DNA from: UBA4416 sp040386075
GTDB lineage: Bacteria; Bacteroidota; Bacteroidia; B-17B0; Aurantibacillaceae
NCBI GenBank assembly: GCA_040386075.1
Contig: JAZKGE010000004.1
Coordinates: 1 to 64,000, forward strand
DNA length: 64,000 nt
Reading direction: 5' to 3'
The notes beneath the pieces were generated by a model, which was given only the letters and a program-made list of their open reading frames with translations, had not been told where the DNA came from and did not search any database. Positions 18,567 to 27,314 of the stretch are shown piece after piece. Both the position numbers and the translations under genes were made by a program. The stretch's first letter is position 1. The number at the start of each line of letters is the position of its first letter.

Positions 18567-19559
18567 TTAGTCCTTATCTAATTTATATTTTACTACGTTC
18601 ATTCCAAATTGTAACCCTTTTGTTGATACTAAATCTTCGAGCTCAGTTAAAGATTTTTTACCAAAATTACGGAATTTTAAAAGGTCATTTTTATTGAATG
18701 ATACAAGTTCTCCTAATGTCTCAACATCTGCAGCTTTTAAACAATTTAAAGCACGTACAGACAGATCCATGTCAACTAATTTAGTTTTTAATAATTGACG
18801 CATGTGTAAAGATGTTTCATCAAATTCTTCTTCAGATTTTTTCTCTTCAGAATCCAATGTGATTTTCTCATCAGAAAACAACATGAAATGGTGGATCAAA
18901 ATTTTAGCTGCTTCTTTCAAAGCTTCTTTCGGGTGGATAGATCCATCAGAAACGATATCTAAAATTAATTTTTCGTAATCTGTTTTTTGTTCAACACGGT
19001 AGTTTTCGATCGTGTATTTTACATTTTTAATAGGGGTATAGATAGAATCAATGAAGATAGTTCCCTGAGGGGCAGAGTTAGTTTTATTTTCTTCTGCTGG
19101 AACGTATCCACGTCCTTTATCAATAGTTAATTCGATCTTTAATTTAACATTGCTTTCGCAATTGAAGATCACTAAATCCGGGTTTAAAATTTGAAAACCA
19201 TTGGCAAATTTACCAATTTCTCCGGCAGTAAATTTTTCGTTTCCAGCAAAATGAATAACGATCTTTTCTACATCATGATTATCTAATTGTTTCTTGAAAC
19301 GAACTTGTTTTAAGTTTAAGATAATTTCAGTAACATCTTCAACAACACCTTTGATAGTGGAGAATTCGTGATCAACACCTTCAATTCTTACGCTAGTGAT
19401 AGCGTGGCCTTCTAAAGAAGATAATAAAATACGACGTAATGAGTTACCTATAGTGATACCGAAACCTGGTTCTAACGGACGGAATTCAAATTGTCCTTCA
19501 GTTTCAGTTGAGTTAATCATAACAACCTTGTCTGGTTTTACGAAATTTAATATTGCCAT
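18567..19559 (-). CDS. rpoA: RNA polymerase alpha subunit
   Basis: 330 residues. The N-terminal dimerisation/assembly domain (1-235) includes FEFRPLEPGFGITIGNSLRRILLSSLEGHAI. A short acidic linker (EEKKSEEEFDE) leads to the C-terminal domain (about 255-330) with the helix-hairpin motif LLKFRNFGKKSLTELEDLV that contacts UP elements and activators. Sits between rpsD and rplQ as in the classical alpha operon. Confidence 0.98.
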   Translation of the reverse strand: MAILNFVKPDKVVMINSTETEGQFEFRPLEPGFGITIGNSLRRILLSSLEGHAITSVRIEGVDHEFSTIKGVVEDVTEIILNLKQVRFKKQLDNHDVEKIVIHFAGNEKFTAGEIGKFANGFQILNPDLVIFNCESNVKLKIELTIDKGRGYVPAEENKTNSAPQGTIFIDSIYTPIKNVKYTIENYRVEQKTDYEKLILDIVSDGSIHPKEALKEAAKILIHHFMLFSDEKITLDSEEKKSEEEFDETSLHMRQLLKTKLVDMDLSVRALNCLKAADVETLGELVSFNKNDLLKFRNFGKKSLTELEDLVSTKGLQFGMNVVKYKLDKD

Positions 19560-19600
19560 TTTATTAATTTATATAGGTTAAAAAAAAATGCTAATTACTA

Positions 19601-20206
19601 CTATTTAGAGTACAACTCGACGATCAGTTGTTCTTTAATATTTTCAGGGATCTGAGAACGCTCTGGTACAGAAATGAATTTTCCTGTGAAAGTAGATTTA
19701 TCAAAATCTAACCAAGAGTATTTGTTTACAGAACCTGATAAAGAATCGTTGATCACTTCTAATGACTGAGATTTCTCTCTTACACCAATTACATCACCTG
19801 CTTTTAAAGTATAAGAAGCAATGTTTACAACATTACCATTAACAGTAATATGAGCATGACCTACTAACTGACGAGCAGCGCGACGAGAAGGAGCAATACC
19901 TAAACGGTATACTACATTATCTAAACGAGATTCGATCAATTGTAATAACACTTCACCTGTGATACCGTGTGCACGAGCAGCTCTGTCGAACGTTCTAGCA
20001 AATTGTTTTTCTAAGATACCATAAGTATATTTTGCTTTTTGCTTTTCCATTAACTGGATAGCATATTCAGATTTTTTACCTTTTTTCTTAGTATTTCCGT
20101 GTTGCCCAGGAGGGTAGTTTTTTTTCTCTAATGCTTTGTCCGGGCCAAAAATTGGCTCTCTGAATTTTCTTGCAATCTTAGATTTAGGACCTGTATATCT
20201 TGCCAT
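19601..20206 (-). CDS. rpsD: 30S ribosomal protein S4
   Basis: 201 residues with the S4 RNA-binding domain at about 90-155 (ESRLDNVVYRLGIAPSRRAARQLVGHAHITVNG). There are no cysteines in the N-terminal part, so this is the zinc-less form. S4 nucleates assembly of the 30S body and in E. coli represses the alpha operon. The N-terminal MARYTGPKSKIARKFREPIF is typical of Bacteroidota. Confidence 0.98.
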   Translation of the reverse strand: MARYTGPKSKIARKFREPIFGPDKALEKKNYPPGQHGNTKKKGKKSEYAIQLMEKQKAKYTYGILEKQFARTFDRAARAHGITGEVLLQLIESRLDNVVYRLGIAPSRRAARQLVGHAHITVNGNVVNIASYTLKAGDVIGVREKSQSLEVINDSLSGSVNKYSWLDFDKSTFTGKFISVPERSQIPENIKEQLIVELYSK

Positions 20207-20267
20207 TTCTATATTTTAATTTCTGTTATTACTGTTTAATTGTATCGCTGTGTGTGTAAGATCACTC

Positions 20268-20678
20268 TTAGCAACGACGTTTTTTAGGAGGACGACACCC
20301 ATTGTGTGGCATTGGAGTGATATCAATGATCTCTGTTACTTCGATTCCTGAAGTAGAGATCGTTCTGATAGCTGATTCTCTTCCTGCACCCGGGCCTTTT
20401 ACATACACTTTTACTTTACGTAAACCTAAGTCAGCTGCTACTTTAGAGCAATCTGCTGCTGCTAATTGAGCTGCATAAGGCGTGTTTTTCTTAGAACCAC
20501 GGAATCCCATTTTACCGGCACTTGACCAGGAAATAACCTGACCTGCAGAGTTAGTTAAAGAGATGATGATGTTGTTGAATGTAGCGTTTAAGTGAGCTTC
20601 TCCAACTGCCTCTACCTTTACTACTCTTTTCTTAGCGTTAGCTTTTGAAGCCGCTACTGATGATTGTTGTTTAGCCAT
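20268..20678 (-). CDS. rpsK: 30S ribosomal protein S11
   Basis: 136 residues. Conserved features: GEAHLNATFNNIIISLTN (about 26-43), GFRGSKKNTPYAAQLAA, GPGAGRESAIR and the basic end PMPHNGCRPPKKRRC. S11 sits on the 30S platform near the Shine-Dalgarno duplex. Gap of 24 bases from rpsM. Confidence 0.98.
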   Translation of the reverse strand: MAKQQSSVAASKANAKKRVVKVEAVGEAHLNATFNNIIISLTNSAGQVISWSSAGKMGFRGSKKNTPYAAQLAAADCSKVAADLGLRKVKVYVKGPGAGRESAIRTISTSGIEVTEIIDITPMPHNGCRPPKKRRC

Positions 20679-20702
20679 TTTAATTAAATGCTTATTTATT
20701 TA

Positions 20703-21080
20703 TTACTTAGTAACTTTTTTCTTGTTTGCAACGGTTTTACGTTTTCCTTTACGGATACGTGCGTTGGTTTTAGTACGTTGTCCACGAACCGGTAAACCAT
20801 TACGGTGACGAATGCCACGGTAAGAACCGATATCAGTTAAACGTTTGATGTGTAAAGCAACTTCTGAACGAAGTCCACCTTCTACTTTAAAATTGTCGTT
20901 AACAATTTTACGGATAGCGTTTTGCTCATCATCATTCCACTCGTTAACTTTTTTATTAAAGTCAATGCCAGCTTCTGTTAAAATACGTTGAGCTCTGCTA
21001 CGTCCAATACCAAAAATGTAGGTTAATCCTATTTCTCCTCTTTTATTTTTTGGTAAATCTATACCTGCAATACGTGCCAT
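20703..21080 (-). CDS. rpsM: 30S ribosomal protein S13
   Basis: 125 residues, beginning MARIAGIDLPKNKRGEIGLTYIFGIGRSRA and containing the C-terminal RGIRHRNGLPVRGQRTKTNAR motif and a Lys/Arg-rich tail. It contacts the head of the 30S subunit and the P-site tRNA. First gene of the alpha-type part of the operon. Confidence 0.98.
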   Translation of the reverse strand: MARIAGIDLPKNKRGEIGLTYIFGIGRSRAQRILTEAGIDFNKKVNEWNDDEQNAIRKIVNDNFKVEGGLRSEVALHIKRLTDIGSYRGIRHRNGLPVRGQRTKTNARIRKGKRKTVANKKKVTK

Positions 21081-21121
21081 TATTTATATACTTGGTTTTA
21101 AAAGTTCGCGAAAATACGCAA

Positions 21122-21238
21122 TTATTTTTGTCTTTGTTTAAACTTTGGGTTTTTTTTGTTGATTATATACAACTTTCCTTTACGACGCACGATTTTGCAA
21201 TCTACGCTTCTTTTTTTGATGGATGCTCTAACTTTCAT
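21122..21238 (-). CDS. rpmJ: 50S ribosomal protein L36 (38 aa)
   Basis: ATG at 21238-21236 and TAA at 21124-21122 give 38 residues: MKVRASIKKRSVDCKIVRRK followed by a short basic end (KNPKFKQRQK). Of the four zinc ligands of the C+ form only Cys14 remains (Ser11, Asn27, Phe33 at the other sites), so this is the zinc-less form. It is placed between infA and rpsM, exactly where Bacteroidota have it. Confidence 0.95.
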   Translation of the reverse strand: MKVRASIKKRSVDCKIVRRKGKLYIINKKNPKFKQRQK

Positions 21239-21266
21239 TTCCTTAGGTTATTTATATTTTTCTTAA

Positions 21267-21485
21267 TTACTTGTATCTGTAGGTAATGCGGCCTTTTGAC
21301 AGATCATAGGGGCTCATTTCCAGTTTTACTTTATCGCCGGTTAATATCTTGATGTAGTGCATTCTCATTTTTCCTGAGATATGGGCAATTACTACATGTC
21401 CGTTTTCCAACTCTACTCTGAACATCGCATTACTTAACGATTCCAAAATTACTCCATCTAACTCAATATTCGCTTGTTTTGCCAT
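21267..21485 (-). CDS. infA: Translation initiation factor IF-1
   Basis: 72 residues forming a single S1/OB-fold: MAKQANIELDGVILESLSNAMFRV, then GHVVIAHISGKMRMHYIKILTGDKV and the end DLSKGRITYRYK. It blocks the A site during initiation. Only 3 bases follow the secY stop, so the two are translationally linked; map (methionine aminopeptidase), often found between them in other bacteria, is absent. Confidence 0.98.
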   Translation of the reverse strand: MAKQANIELDGVILESLSNAMFRVELENGHVVIAHISGKMRMHYIKILTGDKVKLEMSPYDLSKGRITYRYK

Positions 21486-21488
21486 CTA

Positions 21489-22823
21489 TTAAGCCTGTTG
21501 CATTGTCATTTGGTTACTATTACGACCTTTTATTCTTCCGTTCTTCATTAAACCATCATAATGACGATTTAATAAATATGTTTCAATTTGCTGTAAAGTG
21601 TCTAAAACAACCCCTACAAGGATCAATAATGACGTTCCTCCGAAGAAATCAGCAAAAGCACTGTTAATTCCTAATTTGATAGCAATAGAAGGTAAAATAG
21701 CCACAAATGCTAAGAAAACAGATCCCGGTAAAGTAATACGAGACATTACCTGGTCAATGAAGTCAGCTGTGCTTTTTCCTGGTTTTACACCCGGTACAAA
21801 TCCACCATTACGTTTCATATCATCAGCCAATTGATTTGGGTTGATCATGATAGCCGTATAGAAGTATGTAAAGGCAATAATTAACACTGCAAAGATGAAA
21901 TTGTACCAAAATCCGTATCTGTCTGCAAAAACACCACCTGTTCCACCAGAGAAGCCAGAAACGGCTGCAGGAATGAACATGATAGCTTGTGCGAAGATAA
22001 TTGGCATTACACCTGCTGCATTTACTTTTAAAGGTAAATATTGACGTACACCACCAATTTGTTTATCTCCAACGATCTTTTTAGCGTATTGTACCGGAAT
22101 TCTTCGGGTACCCTGAACCAATAAGATACAGCTAACAATGATGAATAATAAGAATACGATCTCTAATAAGAACATGATCAAACCACCACCTGCACTTTGT
22201 AAACGTGAACCGAATTCGGAAAAAATTGCGAAGGGTAGGCGAGAGATGATCCCGATCATAATTAAGATGGAGATACCATTACCAATTCCTTTGTCTGTGA
22301 TTCTTTCTCCTAACCACATAATGAACATGGTACCAGCGATAAGGATCAAAGTTGCCTGAATACCAAACCATGCGTGGTCGATAGCTACAACACCCGGTTT
22401 AGAATAAACCTGAGCAGCTAAATAACCCGGAGCCTGAACTGCAGTTACTGCAACTGTTAAGAAACGTGTGTATTGATTGATCTTTTTACGTCCGCTTTCT
22501 CCTTCTTTCTGCATTTTTTGGAAATACGGCACTGCCATACCCAATAACTGGATAATAATGGATGCTGTAATGTAAGGCATGATACCTAAACCAAAAATAG
22601 AAGCTCTGGAGAATGCACCACCTGCAAAAGCGTTGATTAACGCAATGATACCTCCATCGTCAGCATTGGCGTTAGCCGCTGTCAGTACTTCGGTATCAAT
22701 ACCAGGTAATACAACATAAGAACCTAAACGATAGATCAAGATAAGGCCAAGGGTTGTTAAAATCCTTTGCTTTAGCTCTTCTATCTTCCAAATGTTTTGG
22801 AAGGTCTCTATAAAACGTTTCAT
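21489..22823 (-). CDS. secY: Protein translocase subunit SecY
   Basis: 444 residues with ten expected membrane helices, the channel-forming core of the SecYEG translocon. Signature segments: FGLGIMPYITASIIIQLL (about 80-97, helix 2), the cytoplasmic loop QGTRRIPVQYAKK (about 233-245), and NPNQLADDMKRNGGFVPGVKPG (about 325-346). This is the route by which the many signal-peptide proteins in this window would leave the cytoplasm before T9SS takes over. Confidence 0.98.
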   Translation of the reverse strand: MKRFIETFQNIWKIEELKQRILTTLGLILIYRLGSYVVLPGIDTEVLTAANANADDGGIIALINAFAGGAFSRASIFGLGIMPYITASIIIQLLGMAVPYFQKMQKEGESGRKKINQYTRFLTVAVTAVQAPGYLAAQVYSKPGVVAIDHAWFGIQATLILIAGTMFIMWLGERITDKGIGNGISILIMIGIISRLPFAIFSEFGSRLQSAGGGLIMFLLEIVFLLFIIVSCILLVQGTRRIPVQYAKKIVGDKQIGGVRQYLPLKVNAAGVMPIIFAQAIMFIPAAVSGFSGGTGGVFADRYGFWYNFIFAVLIIAFTYFYTAIMINPNQLADDMKRNGGFVPGVKPGKSTADFIDQVMSRITLPGSVFLAFVAILPSIAIKLGINSAFADFFGGTSLLILVGVVLDTLQQIETYLLNRHYDGLMKNGRIKGRNSNQMTMQQA

Positions 22824-22831
22824 ATAGTATA

Positions 22832-23278
22832 TTAGATTTCTGTTGCTACTCCGCCTTTTGATTCAATAGCTGCTTTAGCTGTTGCAGTAAATGCGTGAAC
22901 TGTAATATTTACTTTTGATTTTAATTCACCTCTACCCATAATTTTGATCAAACTATTTTTAGAAGCTAACCCATTTTCTAATAACACATCACGTGTGATA
23001 TCAGTAATATTTTTAGTGTCAACTAATTTTTGGATAGCATCTAAGTTTACACCTGTATGGTTGATACGGTTGATATTTTTGAAACCAAATTTAGGAACAC
23101 GACGTTGTAAAGGCATTTGACCACCTTCAAAACCACGTTTCTTTTTGTTACCAGAACGGGATTGAGCACCTTTGTGTCCTTGTGTAGCTGTACCGCCACC
23201 ACCAGAACCCTGGCCACGACCTCTTCTGAAGTTATTTTTTACTGAACCTTCTGCAGGTGTTAATGAATTTAATTTCAT
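22832..23278 (-). CDS. rplO: 50S ribosomal protein L15
   Basis: 148 residues. The Gly/Arg-rich N-terminal arm (RRGRGQGSGGGGTATQGHKGAQSRSG) reaches into 23S rRNA; the C-terminal domain contains GGVATEI at the end. Eight bases before secY, the classical spc-operon arrangement. Confidence 0.98.
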   Translation of the reverse strand: MKLNSLTPAEGSVKNNFRRGRGQGSGGGGTATQGHKGAQSRSGNKKKRGFEGGQMPLQRRVPKFGFKNINRINHTGVNLDAIQKLVDTKNITDITRDVLLENGLASKNSLIKIMGRGELKSKVNITVHAFTATAKAAIESKGGVATEI

Positions 23279-23296
23279 CTGAATTTCCTTTTATAA

Positions 23297-23476
23297 TTAA
23301 ATTTTTTCTACTGTCAATAAGTGAGCTACTGCATCGATCATTCCCTGAACGGCCGGAGTTGCTTCTTTAATAATACTTTTGTTTAATTTTCTTAAACCTA
23401 AAGCCTGAACTGTTGCTTTTTGTCTAGCGTTCCTTTTTATAGGACTTTTAGTCAATGTTACCTTAACTTGTGCCAT
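23297..23476 (-). CDS. rpmD: 50S ribosomal protein L30 (59 aa)
   Basis: ATG at 23476-23474, stop TAA at 23299-23297, giving 59 residues: MAQVKVTLTKSPIKRNARQK, then a segment reading VQALGLRKLNKSII and an end with HLLTVEKI. This is the compact ferredoxin-like L30 fold with the 'S.I.....q..tv.aLGLrK' signature. Located between rpsE and rplO as in most bacteria; 12 bases follow the rpsE stop and 18 precede rplO. Confidence 0.96.
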   Translation of the reverse strand: MAQVKVTLTKSPIKRNARQKATVQALGLRKLNKSIIKEATPAVQGMIDAVAHLLTVEKI

Positions 23477-23488
23477 ATCTTCTAATTA

Positions 23489-24007
23489 TTATCCGTTAAA
23501 TACTTTGTCTAAATTAATTCCTCTTTGTCTTGAGATCGCTAAAGGGTCACGCATTTTTGCTAAAGCATCGATAGTTGCTTTTACCACGTTGTGTGGGTTT
23601 GAAGAACCTTTTGATTTAGCTAGTACATCAGTAATACCAACGCTTTCTAAAACTGCACGCATCGCACCACCGGCAATTACACCTGTACCGTGAGCAGCTG
23701 GTTTTAAGAATACTCTTGAACCACCAAATTTACCGTTTTCAGAGTGAGGAACTGTACCTTTCAATACAGAAACTTTCACTAAATTTTTCTTAGCATCATC
23801 AATACCTTTAGTGATAGCATCTGTAACTTCATTTGCTTTTCCTAAACCGTATCCTACAACACCTTTTTCATCACCAACAACAACGATAGCAGCGAAACTG
23901 AAGTGACGACCACCTTTTGTAACTTTGGTTACACGTTGTATCGCAACTAATTTATCTTTTAGTTCGATGTCTGTTGACTTTACTTTTTTTACAACTTCTT
24001 TTGACAT
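23489..24007 (-). CDS. rpsE: 30S ribosomal protein S5
   Basis: 172 residues. N-terminal double-stranded RNA-binding-like domain with VTKGGRHFSFAAIVVVGDEKGVVGYGLGKANEV (about 30-62), C-terminal domain with GTGVIAGGAMRAVLESVGI and NPHNVVKATIDAL. S5 supports decoding fidelity and mRNA helicase activity of the 30S. Confidence 0.98.
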   Translation of the reverse strand: MSKEVVKKVKSTDIELKDKLVAIQRVTKVTKGGRHFSFAAIVVVGDEKGVVGYGLGKANEVTDAITKGIDDAKKNLVKVSVLKGTVPHSENGKFGGSRVFLKPAAHGTGVIAGGAMRAVLESVGITDVLAKSKGSSNPHNVVKATIDALAKMRDPLAISRQRGINLDKVFNG

Positions 24008-24032
24008 GTTATGTATGTTCTTTTTATACTAA

Positions 24033-24389
24033 TTAAAATTTTAAACCTGCTTCACGAGCTCCTTCAGCCAATGATTTGATACGACCGTGGTATAAGTAAC
24101 CATTTCTGTCAAACACTACTGAGCTAATACCTGCAGTTGTTGCTTTTTCAGCGATTAATTTACCTACTAATTTAGCCTGATCAACTTTGTTTGCTTTTGA
24201 ACCTTTGATAGATTTATCATCAGAACCAGCTGCTAAAATTGTTTTACCTGCTAAATCATCCACTAATTGTGCGAATATGCCTGAGTTACTTCTGAATACA
24301 CTTAATCTAGGTGTAGTTGCAGTCCCGTTTACAGTTTTACGGATCTTAAGTTTAATACGTTCTCTTCTTTGTTTTTTATTCAGTGCCAT
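24033..24389 (-). CDS. rplR: 50S ribosomal protein L18
   Basis: 118 residues. Basic start MALNKKQRRERIKLKIRKT; conserved PRLSVFRSNSGIFAQLVDD and the C-terminal FDRNGYLYHGRIKSLAEGAREAGLKF. It binds 5S rRNA together with L5 and L25. Confidence 0.98.
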   Translation of the reverse strand: MALNKKQRRERIKLKIRKTVNGTATTPRLSVFRSNSGIFAQLVDDLAGKTILAAGSDDKSIKGSKANKVDQAKLVGKLIAEKATTAGISSVVFDRNGYLYHGRIKSLAEGAREAGLKF

Positions 24390-24431
24390 CTTTCCAGTTT
24401 TTTGAAGATGATTAATACTAATTGAATTATG

Positions 24432-24986
24432 TTATTTTTTGCTTGCAGATTTACCAGCTTTACGACGTAAAATTTCGCCGGCAAACTTGATACCTTTACC
24501 TTTGTACGGCTCAGGTTTACGTAAGCTACGTATTTTAGCTGCAACCATTCCTATTAACTGCTTATCAGAGCTTTCCAAGATCACTTTTGGATTTTGTCCT
24601 TTTTCTGATGTAGTCGTTATTTTAATTTCAGTTGGTAATTCAAACACAACGTTATGAGAATAACCTAAAGCTAATTCTAATAATTGTCCTTTGTTTGAAG
24701 CACGGTAACCCACACCAACTAACTCTTGTTCTGTTTTATATCCTTCAGAAACACCTTTAACCATGTTAGCGATCAAAGAACGGTATAACCCGTGTAATGC
24801 TCTGTGGCGTTTTTGATCAGTAGGGCGGCTAACGTTAACTACACCGTTTTCTACTGCTACAATAATATCTGCATCAATCGTTTCCGATAATGTTCCTAAT
24901 TTACCTTTTACAGAAACTTCTGTTCCTTTTACGTTTACTTCAACGCCTGCAGGTAATGTGATTGGTAATTTTCCTATACGTGACAT
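24432..24986 (-). CDS. rplF: 50S ribosomal protein L6
   Basis: 184 residues from MSRIGKLPITLPAGV. A longer frame starting at 25040 would overlap rpsH; the ATG at 24986 is preferred because it matches all L6 N-termini and has a strong Shine-Dalgarno sequence just upstream. Two tandem L6 domains; the second contains NPKVILESSDKQLIGMVAAKIRSLRKPEPYKGKGI, the conserved rRNA-binding segment near the sarcin-ricin loop. Confidence 0.97.
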   Translation of the reverse strand: MSRIGKLPITLPAGVEVNVKGTEVSVKGKLGTLSETIDADIIVAVENGVVNVSRPTDQKRHRALHGLYRSLIANMVKGVSEGYKTEQELVGVGYRASNKGQLLELALGYSHNVVFELPTEIKITTTSEKGQNPKVILESSDKQLIGMVAAKIRSLRKPEPYKGKGIKFAGEILRRKAGKSASKK

Positions 24987-24993
24987 GTTTTTT

Positions 24994-25002
24994 CCTCCCT
25001 CT
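24994..25002 (-). promoter_or_regulatory. Strong Shine-Dalgarno site of rplF
   Basis: Minus strand AGAGGGAGG, 7-8 bases before the ATG at 24986. Such a site is exceptional in this operon, where most starts are preceded by A-rich sequence. It fixes the rplF start. Confidence 0.75.
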
Positions 25003-25005
25003 AAA

Positions 25006-25404
25006 TTATGAAATGTAACATAAAACTTCTCCACCAACATTAAGCTTTCTAGCTTCTTTATCAGTCATTACACCTTTAGATGTAGAGATAATAGCGATAC
25101 CTAACCCGTTTAATACTTTTGGCATGTTATCCATACCGGCATACTTACGTAAACCTGGTTTAGAAACTCTATCCAAAGTGCGGATCGCTGATAATTTGTT
25201 TGTTGAATTGTATTTCAAGGCTATTTTAATAGTTCCTTGTTTCTTCTCGTTCTCCTCAAACTTGTAGTTTAGGATATAACCTTTTTCGAAAAGGATCTTA
25301 GTGATTTCTTTTTTTAGGTTTGAAGCTGGAATCTCAACGATTCTGTGGTTTGCGCTAATGGCGTTTCTTACTCGCGTAAGGTAATCTGATACTGTATCTG
25401 TCAT
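25006..25404 (-). CDS. rpsH: 30S ribosomal protein S8
   Basis: 132 residues. MTDTVSDYLTRVRNAISANHRIVEIPASNLKKEI is the N-terminal domain; the C-terminal part has GLGIAIISTSKGVMTDKEARKLNVGGEVLCYIS, the 16S rRNA-binding face. In E. coli S8 is the spc-operon repressor; no such target was identified here. Confidence 0.98.
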   Translation of the reverse strand: MTDTVSDYLTRVRNAISANHRIVEIPASNLKKEITKILFEKGYILNYKFEENEKKQGTIKIALKYNSTNKLSAIRTLDRVSKPGLRKYAGMDNMPKVLNGLGIAIISTSKGVMTDKEARKLNVGGEVLCYIS

Positions 25405-25463
25405 TTTATTTGTTTTTATATGTTATCCCGACCTCAGGATAATTATACATTAATACTCTTATT

Positions 25464-25733
25464 TTAGAAGCTTGATTTGGTAACACCCGGGATCAAACCG
25501 AATAATACCATTTCACGAAACGTTACACGGCTGATACCGAAATCTCTCATGTATCCACGTGGACGGCCTGTTAACTTGCAACGGTTACGCATTCTTACTT
25601 TACAAGAGTTTTTTGGTAACTTTTGTAAACCCATTGAATCACCTGCTTTTTTTAACTCTGCGCGCTTAGCAGCATACGTATCAACTAGTCTTTTTCTTTT
25701 AGCATCACGTGCTATCATGTTTGTTTTTGCCAT
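25464..25733 (-). CDS. rpsN: 30S ribosomal protein S14 (long, zinc-less form)
   Basis: 89 residues. It has the CKLTGRPRGYMRDFGISRVTFREM C-terminus but lacks the CxxC...CxxC zinc ribbon of the short form, so it is the long C-minus form. Starts MAKTNMIARDAKRKRLVDTY. 29 bases after rplE and 59 before rpsH. Confidence 0.97.
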   Translation of the reverse strand: MAKTNMIARDAKRKRLVDTYAAKRAELKKAGDSMGLQKLPKNSCKVRMRNRCKLTGRPRGYMRDFGISRVTFREMVLFGLIPGVTKSSF

Positions 25734-25762
25734 TTTATCTTTTTTTCAGGGCTGTAAATATA

Positions 25763-26320
25763 CTACTTTTTCTTGAAAGGAATACCAAATTCGGTTAATA
25801 AAGCGTGAGCTTCTTTATCTGTAGGTGCAGAAGTTACAAAAGTAATGTCCATACCAGAGATTTTGCTTACTTTATCGATGTCGATTTCAGGGAAAATGAT
25901 CTGCTCAGTGATACCTAATGTGTAGTTACCACGGCCATCAAATCCTTTATCGTTAACGCCTTTGAAATCACGGATACGAGGTAATGAAGACGCTACTAAA
26001 CGGTCTAAGAACTCATACATTTTGTCGCCACGTAATGTTACACGAACACCAATAGCCACACCTTTACGTAATTTAAAGTTCGAGATATCTTTAGTTGAAT
26101 AAGTTGGAACTGCTTTTTGACCTGTAATTGTAGTCATTTCTTTTACGGCAGTTTCAATCATTTTCTTATCAGAAACAGCATCACCGATACCCTGGTTGAT
26201 ACAAATTTTTTCTAATTTAGGCACTTGCATTGCTGAAGTGTACTGAAATTGTTTTTTTAAATTATCTACAATCTCTGCTTTATATTTGTCCTTTAATCTA
26301 GGAGAATAAGTTGCTGCCAT
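25763..26320 (-). CDS. rplE: 50S ribosomal protein L5
   Basis: 185 residues; contacts 5S rRNA and the P-site tRNA. Conserved PKLEKICINQGIGDAV, TGQKAVPTYSTKDISNFKLRKG and LPRIRDFKGVNDKGFDGRGNYTLGITEQIIFPEID. Its ATG overlaps the rplX stop by one base (TAATG), a sign of coupled translation. Confidence 0.98.
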   Translation of the reverse strand: MAATYSPRLKDKYKAEIVDNLKKQFQYTSAMQVPKLEKICINQGIGDAVSDKKMIETAVKEMTTITGQKAVPTYSTKDISNFKLRKGVAIGVRVTLRGDKMYEFLDRLVASSLPRIRDFKGVNDKGFDGRGNYTLGITEQIIFPEIDIDKVSKISGMDITFVTSAPTDKEAHALLTEFGIPFKKK

Positions 26321-26637
26321 TATTTAATTACTGCTTTAGTTTTTTTAGAAATACGCTCAATTTTGTTAGAAGTAGCATTTACAACGCGACCAACTCTAAC
26401 AGTTTTTCCACCTTCAACTAACATTAAGTTAGAGATATGGATAGTACCTTCTTGTTTAACAATACCACCATTAGCGTTTTTTGCGCTAGGCTTTGTGTGT
26501 TTGCTGATCATATTCACCCCTTCAACTACTACACGTTCGTTTTTGGTGTTGATCGTTACAATTTTACCTTCTTGGCCTCTGGATTCGCCAGATATTACTT
26601 TTACAGTATCGCCTTTTTTTAATTTTAATTTTGACAT
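26320..26637 (-). CDS. rplX: 50S ribosomal protein L24
   Basis: 105 residues with a KOW motif near the start (LKKGDTVKVISGESRGQEGKIVTI, about 6-29). L24 starts assembly of the 50S subunit and lies at the tunnel exit. Stop overlaps the rplE start. Confidence 0.97.
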   Translation of the reverse strand: MSKLKLKKGDTVKVISGESRGQEGKIVTINTKNERVVVEGVNMISKHTKPSAKNANGGIVKQEGTIHISNLMLVEGGKTVRVGRVVNATSNKIERISKKTKAVIK

Positions 26638-26656
26638 TTCTTTTCGCTATTATTTA

Positions 26657-27025
26657 TTAAAGCACTTCTGGTGCTAATGAAATGATTTTCATGTAAGACT
26701 TATCACGTAATTCACGGGCAACTGGCCCAAAAATACGAGTTCCACGGATCTCATCACCTTGATTCAATAACACGCAAGCGTTATCATCAAAACGGATATA
26801 TGAACCATCTGCACGACGAATTTCTTTTTTAGTTCTCACTACCACAGCTTTGTGTACTGTTCCTTTTTTTACGTTACCTGAAGGTAAAGCATGTTTAATT
26901 GTAACTACAATTTTATCTCCTACAGATGCGTAGCGCTTTTTTGTACCGCCTAACACACGGATAACAAGAACTTCTTTTGCTCCGCTGTTATCTGCTACTG
27001 CTAATCTTGACTCGTTTTGTACCAT
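26657..27025 (-). CDS. rplN: 50S ribosomal protein L14
   Basis: 122 residues: MVQNESRLAVADNSGAKEVLVIRVLGG, then KGTVHKAVVVRTKKEIRRADGSYIRFDDNACVLLN and the end RDKSYMKIISLAPEVL. It makes the inter-subunit bridge with h14 of 16S rRNA. 23 bases after rpsQ. Confidence 0.98.
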   Translation of the reverse strand: MVQNESRLAVADNSGAKEVLVIRVLGGTKKRYASVGDKIVVTIKHALPSGNVKKGTVHKAVVVRTKKEIRRADGSYIRFDDNACVLLNQGDEIRGTRIFGPVARELRDKSYMKIISLAPEVL

Positions 27026-27048
27026 TTCTTCTTAACTTTATATAAGTA

Positions 27049-27306
27049 TTATTTCACTTTCTCTAAAACTTCCACTAAACGCCAGTTCTTTGTTTTACTC
27101 AAAGGACGGGTTTCGCTGATTTTCACTGTATCTCCGATACTGCACTCGTTTTTTTCATCGTGTGCCACGAAAGTTGACGTTTTGTTAACGAATTTACCGT
27201 ATTTTGGATGCTTTACTTTACGCATCACCGCTACAACGATAGATTTTTCCATCTTGTTGCTCTTTACGATACCAACTTTTTCTTTTCTTAAATTTCTTTC
27301 TTCCAT
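27049..27306 (-). CDS. rpsQ: 30S ribosomal protein S17
   Basis: 85 residues, OB-fold with KVGIVKSNKMEKSIVVAVMRKVKHPKYGKFVNKTS and the conserved GDTVKISETRPLSKTKNWRLVEVLEK. Eight bases after rpmC. Confidence 0.98.
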   Translation of the reverse strand: MEERNLRKEKVGIVKSNKMEKSIVVAVMRKVKHPKYGKFVNKTSTFVAHDEKNECSIGDTVKISETRPLSKTKNWRLVEVLEKVK

Positions 27307-27314
27307 TACTACTA

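Noticed and set aside
24432..25040. Longer rplF start at 25040
   Set aside because: It would overlap rpsH and add residues not found in L6; the ATG at 24986 has a strong Shine-Dalgarno site and the standard N-terminus.
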